Part shown: positions 56,709 to 59,263 of the stretch, piece by piece
How the letters are laid out: each line of letters opens with the position of its first letter
Position numbering within the stretch: the first letter of the stretch is position 1
Assembly (NCBI RefSeq): GCF_001913705.1
Contig: NZ_MKQD01000072.1
Coordinates: 1-59,263, forward strand
Length of the DNA: 59,263 nucleotides
Reading direction: 5' to 3'
DNA from: Thalassotalea sp. PP2-459
GTDB lineage: Bacteria; Pseudomonadota; Gammaproteobacteria; Enterobacterales; Alteromonadaceae
Program-made: the position numbers and the translations under genes
Notes under the pieces: model-generated
The model's input: only the letters and a program-made list of their open reading frames with translations
Databases searched by the model: none
What the model was told of the DNA's origin: nothing

Positions 56709-59020
56709 TGGATAAAACAACCAAAGCAGATCAATTTAGGGATGTATTTCAAGACTCTCTTAAAATTACTTCCAGAAGTCTATCTGTTAAAACTCTTTTA
56801 AGCGAGAGGAATTTAAGGAGAATTAATTACAGTCCTTATTATCAAAGAAACTATGTATGGGATAATGAAAAACAGTCTTTCTTTATAGAGAGTGTAATCT
56901 TGGGAACTGAAGTTCCGCCTTTAATTCTATTTAAAACGGGTACAAAAATAGAAGTTATTGATGGGCGTCAACGTTTTGAAACTTTAAAAAAGTTTAAGGA
57001 AGGTGATTTTTCCCTTTCTTCCAAAGGACTTAAAGAGCTTGAAAACCTTTCTCGAAATAATTTCATAAAGTTACCAGAATTTTATTCAAGAACTTTTCTT
57101 GACTCTAATATTCGAGTTTTTGAGTTTGAAGTTATCAATCATCCAAATTTAAGTGATGACATAATAGATAAAGTAAAGAAAGAAATATTTAGGCGATATA
57201 ATACTGGCATTACACCTCTTACAAGAGATGAGCTAGACAATGCTAGATATGATACTGATGAATTCTCAGATTTGTTTAAAAGTAAACTGCAAAATGATAA
57301 CTCTTTTTATGAGAGTTTTAACAATTGTTTTTTCCCTAAAGCTAAGTTAGATAATAATCGTGCGTCAATAATATCCCAAAATTTAGATATTATCCGAAAA
57401 TACAGAATTCTTAACCAATTTCCAATAGCTACGTATGCTAGTGCTACTGATAGGGCCGCTATTACAAATATTTTATATGATTTCACCAATAACAGTTCGC
57501 AAGATATTAATGAAGAGTTTCAAAACTTTAGTAGACTAATTTTAAATGTTATTGATATCCATAAATCAAAAGCGATGGAGGAGTATCGTAGTAACAAGCT
57601 AATATTCGAAACAATTTTATGGGCAATGTCAATTTTAGAGTTAGAGCAACTAAGTTATACATTCAATACTGAAAAGTTTTCCATTTTTCTAAAAGAAAAT
57701 ATTTCGCGATACTCTGCCGAATTTTCACACTATTACGGAAATACTATTGCGAGGTATGAATCTACAGCTAACTTTATTTCCAAAGAATTGGACTTTGACT
57801 TTACAAGGTATATTAGATCTTCTGATTTCAAGAAAGACCTCAAAGAAAAGAGACAAACAGCAGAAGAAACTGAAAAATCTATAGCTGAGTTGTCTAATCT
57901 TCGACTACATAAGCCTAATCCAACATCTATTGATATTGATGAGATTAGAGGTGATTTAAAACATAGTAACTATTTATTACGCCCAACATATCAGCGTCAG
58001 GAAAAAATCAGTCATTTAAAAGCCTCTTCTATTATTGAAAGTATATTGCTAGGTATAAACTTACCTCCTATTTTTGTTTTTAAGCGTAAAACAGGTATCA
58101 AGGAAGTCGTTGACGGGCAGCAACGACTTTTATCTATACTAGGCTATTTGGGAGAACCATATACTGATGAAAATGGTAAGTTATCATTCTCCAAAAACAA
58201 TAACTTTAAATTGAAAGGTCTGAAGGTTTTAGAAAACCTAGAGGGGAAAAGGTTTAGTGACTTAGAAGAACATTTGCAGGATAAGATCCTAGACTTTGTG
58301 ATTGATCTAATAATTATTGACGAGTTAAAAAATGAGTCATTTGATCCAATAGATTTATTTATCAGGCTAAATTATAAACCTTACCCGATTAAACCAAACT
58401 CATTTGAAATGTGGAATTCCATAATAAGTATGGACGTAATAAAAGGGATTAAGGAAATTGCTAATTCTAAACATTCTTCATGGTTTTTCCTAAGAGAAAT
58501 AAAAGAAGGAAAGCCTGATCGCATGTTAAATGAAGAGTTAATTATTTCTTTAGTCTATATGTACTTTAATAAAGATAAAGAACGAGTCATTGGTTTCTTC
58601 CCTAGGCAAAAGACTATTACATGTCGATTAAAGGATAAAAAAGGCTTTAGTGAATTTCTTTTTAATCTTGAGTCAACAGCAGTTGAAAAATATGATTTTC
58701 TTAGAGCAATTTCCATAACAAAGAAATTAATTGAACTATTGAATGAAGTATTTGATGGGGCGACCAAGCAGTCATTCAATCAATATTTAAATATTAGTGG
58801 TAGTAATTACTTCCGTAGATCACTTCAAGATTTTTACGTTATTTGGTTAATTCTAATACATGCATCAGAAGATAAAGTTAGGCAAAATAAGGATAATTTT
58901 AAAGCTGATATTAGAGAATTGTTGACAGAAAGACTCAATCCTGAAGATAAAGATATTACTGATGATTATATAGCTGGATTTTTTGCTCATATTGATGAGA
59001 TAAAAAATAAGTATGAATAA
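56708..59020 (+). CDS. Tandem DUF262 protein
   Basis: 770 aa with two DUF262 (ParB-like NTPase) domains. First: SPYYQRNYVWD, then EVIDGRQRFETL (Asp85-Arg89). Second: RPTYQRQEKIS, then EVVDGQQRLLSIL (Asp469-Arg473). Each has the DG(Q/R)QR signature. No DUF1524 or HNH nuclease motif is visible, so it differs from the fused GmrSD type IV restriction enzymes. Coupled to the putAbiC gene (TAATG). Possible roles: nucleotide-dependent sensing of modified phage DNA; inference. Confidence 0.85.
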   Translation: MDKTTKADQFRDVFQDSLKITSRSLSVKTLLSERNLRRINYSPYYQRNYVWDNEKQSFFIESVILGTEVPPLILFKTGTKIEVIDGRQRFETLKKFKEGDFSLSSKGLKELENLSRNNFIKLPEFYSRTFLDSNIRVFEFEVINHPNLSDDIIDKVKKEIFRRYNTGITPLTRDELDNARYDTDEFSDLFKSKLQNDNSFYESFNNCFFPKAKLDNNRASIISQNLDIIRKYRILNQFPIATYASATDRAAITNILYDFTNNSSQDINEEFQNFSRLILNVIDIHKSKAMEEYRSNKLIFETILWAMSILELEQLSYTFNTEKFSIFLKENISRYSAEFSHYYGNTIARYESTANFISKELDFDFTRYIRSSDFKKDLKEKRQTAEETEKSIAELSNLRLHKPNPTSIDIDEIRGDLKHSNYLLRPTYQRQEKISHLKASSIIESILLGINLPPIFVFKRKTGIKEVVDGQQRLLSILGYLGEPYTDENGKLSFSKNNNFKLKGLKVLENLEGKRFSDLEEHLQDKILDFVIDLIIIDELKNESFDPIDLFIRLNYKPYPIKPNSFEMWNSIISMDVIKGIKEIANSKHSSWFFLREIKEGKPDRMLNEELIISLVYMYFNKDKERVIGFFPRQKTITCRLKDKKGFSEFLFNLESTAVEKYDFLRAISITKKLIELLNEVFDGATKQSFNQYLNISGSNYFRRSLQDFYVIWLILIHASEDKVRQNKDNFKADIRELLTERLNPEDKDITDDYIAGFFAHIDEIKNKYE

Positions 59021-59045
59021 GTCAATTTTAATTAATTCGTAAATT

Positions 59046-59099
59046 TTGTACGCCATCACATGCTTAGTGCTTTATGTAGGCACTAAGCATGTTGTACAA
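59046..59099. terminator. Long palindrome after the DUF262 gene, possible terminator
   Basis: ACATGCTTAGTGC / GCACTAAGCATGT with a 9-nt loop; the outer TTGTAC / GTACAA also pair. There is no T-run, so termination is uncertain; it may instead belong to a mobile-element end. Confidence 0.45.
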
Positions 59100-59170
59100 C
59101 TACGGACTTAAATTAATCTAATGGCAATTTTATTGAATAAAACCAGTGCCCATACTCATCCCATTCCTCC

Positions 59171-59263
59171 TGTCCACTTCCCTTAAACTGAGACAGACAT
59201 AATTAGAGTTTTCTGTAATGATTAATGCAGGAGACAACTATGAAAAAATCACGCTATACAGAA
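59171..59263 (+). mobile_element. Left end of an IS3-like insertion sequence (cut by the window)
   Basis: TGTCCACTTCCC begins what looks like the left end, followed by about 70 bp of leader and a transposase start. Only the start of the element lies in the window; the exact boundary is a guess. Confidence 0.55.
59240..59263 (+). CDS. IS3-family transposase OrfA, first 8 codons only
   Basis: ATG with GGAGAC upstream, reading MKKSRYTE up to the end of the window. This is the usual beginning of IS3/IS407-group OrfA proteins (MKKSRFTE...). The gene is truncated by the window edge. Confidence 0.6.

Larger units (their letters stand above)
49309..59263. mobile_element. Integrative island next to tRNA-Ser, right end not in window
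   Basis: AT-rich block with a large serine recombinase at the tRNA edge, then small hypotheticals and defence-like genes (NYN-LOTUS, HEPN, membrane protein, putAbiC, tandem DUF262), then the start of an IS3-like element. No phage structural, replication or conjugation genes are seen. The far boundary, ideally a repeat of the tRNA 3' end, is not in the window, so the extent to 59263 is a minimum. Confidence 0.65.

Noticed and set aside
56708-59020. The tandem DUF262 protein as a GmrSD-type restriction enzyme
   Set aside because: No DUF1524/HNH motif was found after either DUF262 domain; a search with the DUF1524 profile would settle this.
49309-59263. Island as a complete prophage
   Set aside because: No capsid, terminase, tail, lysis or phage replication genes are visible; only a recombinase and defence-like cargo.

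Overview
The window looks like a chromosomal segment of a marine gammaproteobacterium of the order Alteromonadales, most likely Colwelliaceae (Colwellia/Thalassotalea-like). This rests on low GC, gene content and gene order (icd-like/cspD/clpS/clpA; rlmL/glutaredoxin/uup/DUF3466; gapA/gnd/msrB/DUF2989/long GAPDH), a GlyGly-CTERM exoprotein, a c-di-GMP-I riboswitch and a HexR-type operator. The genus is inference; no 16S gene or species marker is present.

Left part (1-31.9 kb): the 3' half of a tRNA-Leu; an intact but apparently active-site-dead isocitrate dehydrogenase homologue; cspD facing clpS-clpA (N-end-rule proteolysis); a large secreted metalloprotease/LRR/Calx-beta protein; proS; an S4 RNA-binding protein; a c-di-GMP-I riboswitch in front of a small secreted DUF3718 protein; a MITE-like element; a membrane protein; recC-recB-recD with DUF3087 and VOC genes; an isoaspartyl peptidase/asparaginase, creA and a CBS gene; hrpA; a second MITE-like element; pilZ; rlmI; acylphosphatase.

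Middle part (32-49.3 kb): a minus-strand initiator tRNA locus with three identical 77-nt tRNA-fMet genes separated by 97-98 bp repeats. Each complete repeat carries the last 15 nt of the tRNA and a small perfect hairpin. Then come rlmKL, a glutaredoxin-like gene, uup and DUF3466; a central carbon block (gapA, gnd, msrB, DUF2989 lipoprotein, long-form GAPDH) with a HexR-like operator; the tusDCB-tusE thiolation genes next to a yccA-like BI-1 gene; tag; and two identical tRNA-Ser(UGA) genes, each with its own promoter.

Right part (49.3-59.26 kb): an AT-rich accessory island abutting the second tRNA-Ser. A large serine recombinase reads toward the tRNA and its stop codon lies inside the tRNA acceptor stem. 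It is preceded by a 71-aa gene and a resolvase-domain-only protein with Asn where the catalytic Ser is expected. The cargo looks like defence: a NYN-nuclease/LOTUS gene overlapping an HEPN gene, a multi-span membrane protein, and a putAbiC-like abortive-infection protein overlapping a gene with two DUF262 domains. At the edge an IS3-like element starts (transposase N-terminus only), so the right end of the island is not seen.

Most promising for novelty: the defence-like cargo (two overlapping gene pairs), the tRNA-fMet remnant array, and the degenerate isocitrate dehydrogenase at the normal icd locus. All coordinates and motifs were read by eye; family names come from remembered family features, not from searches.
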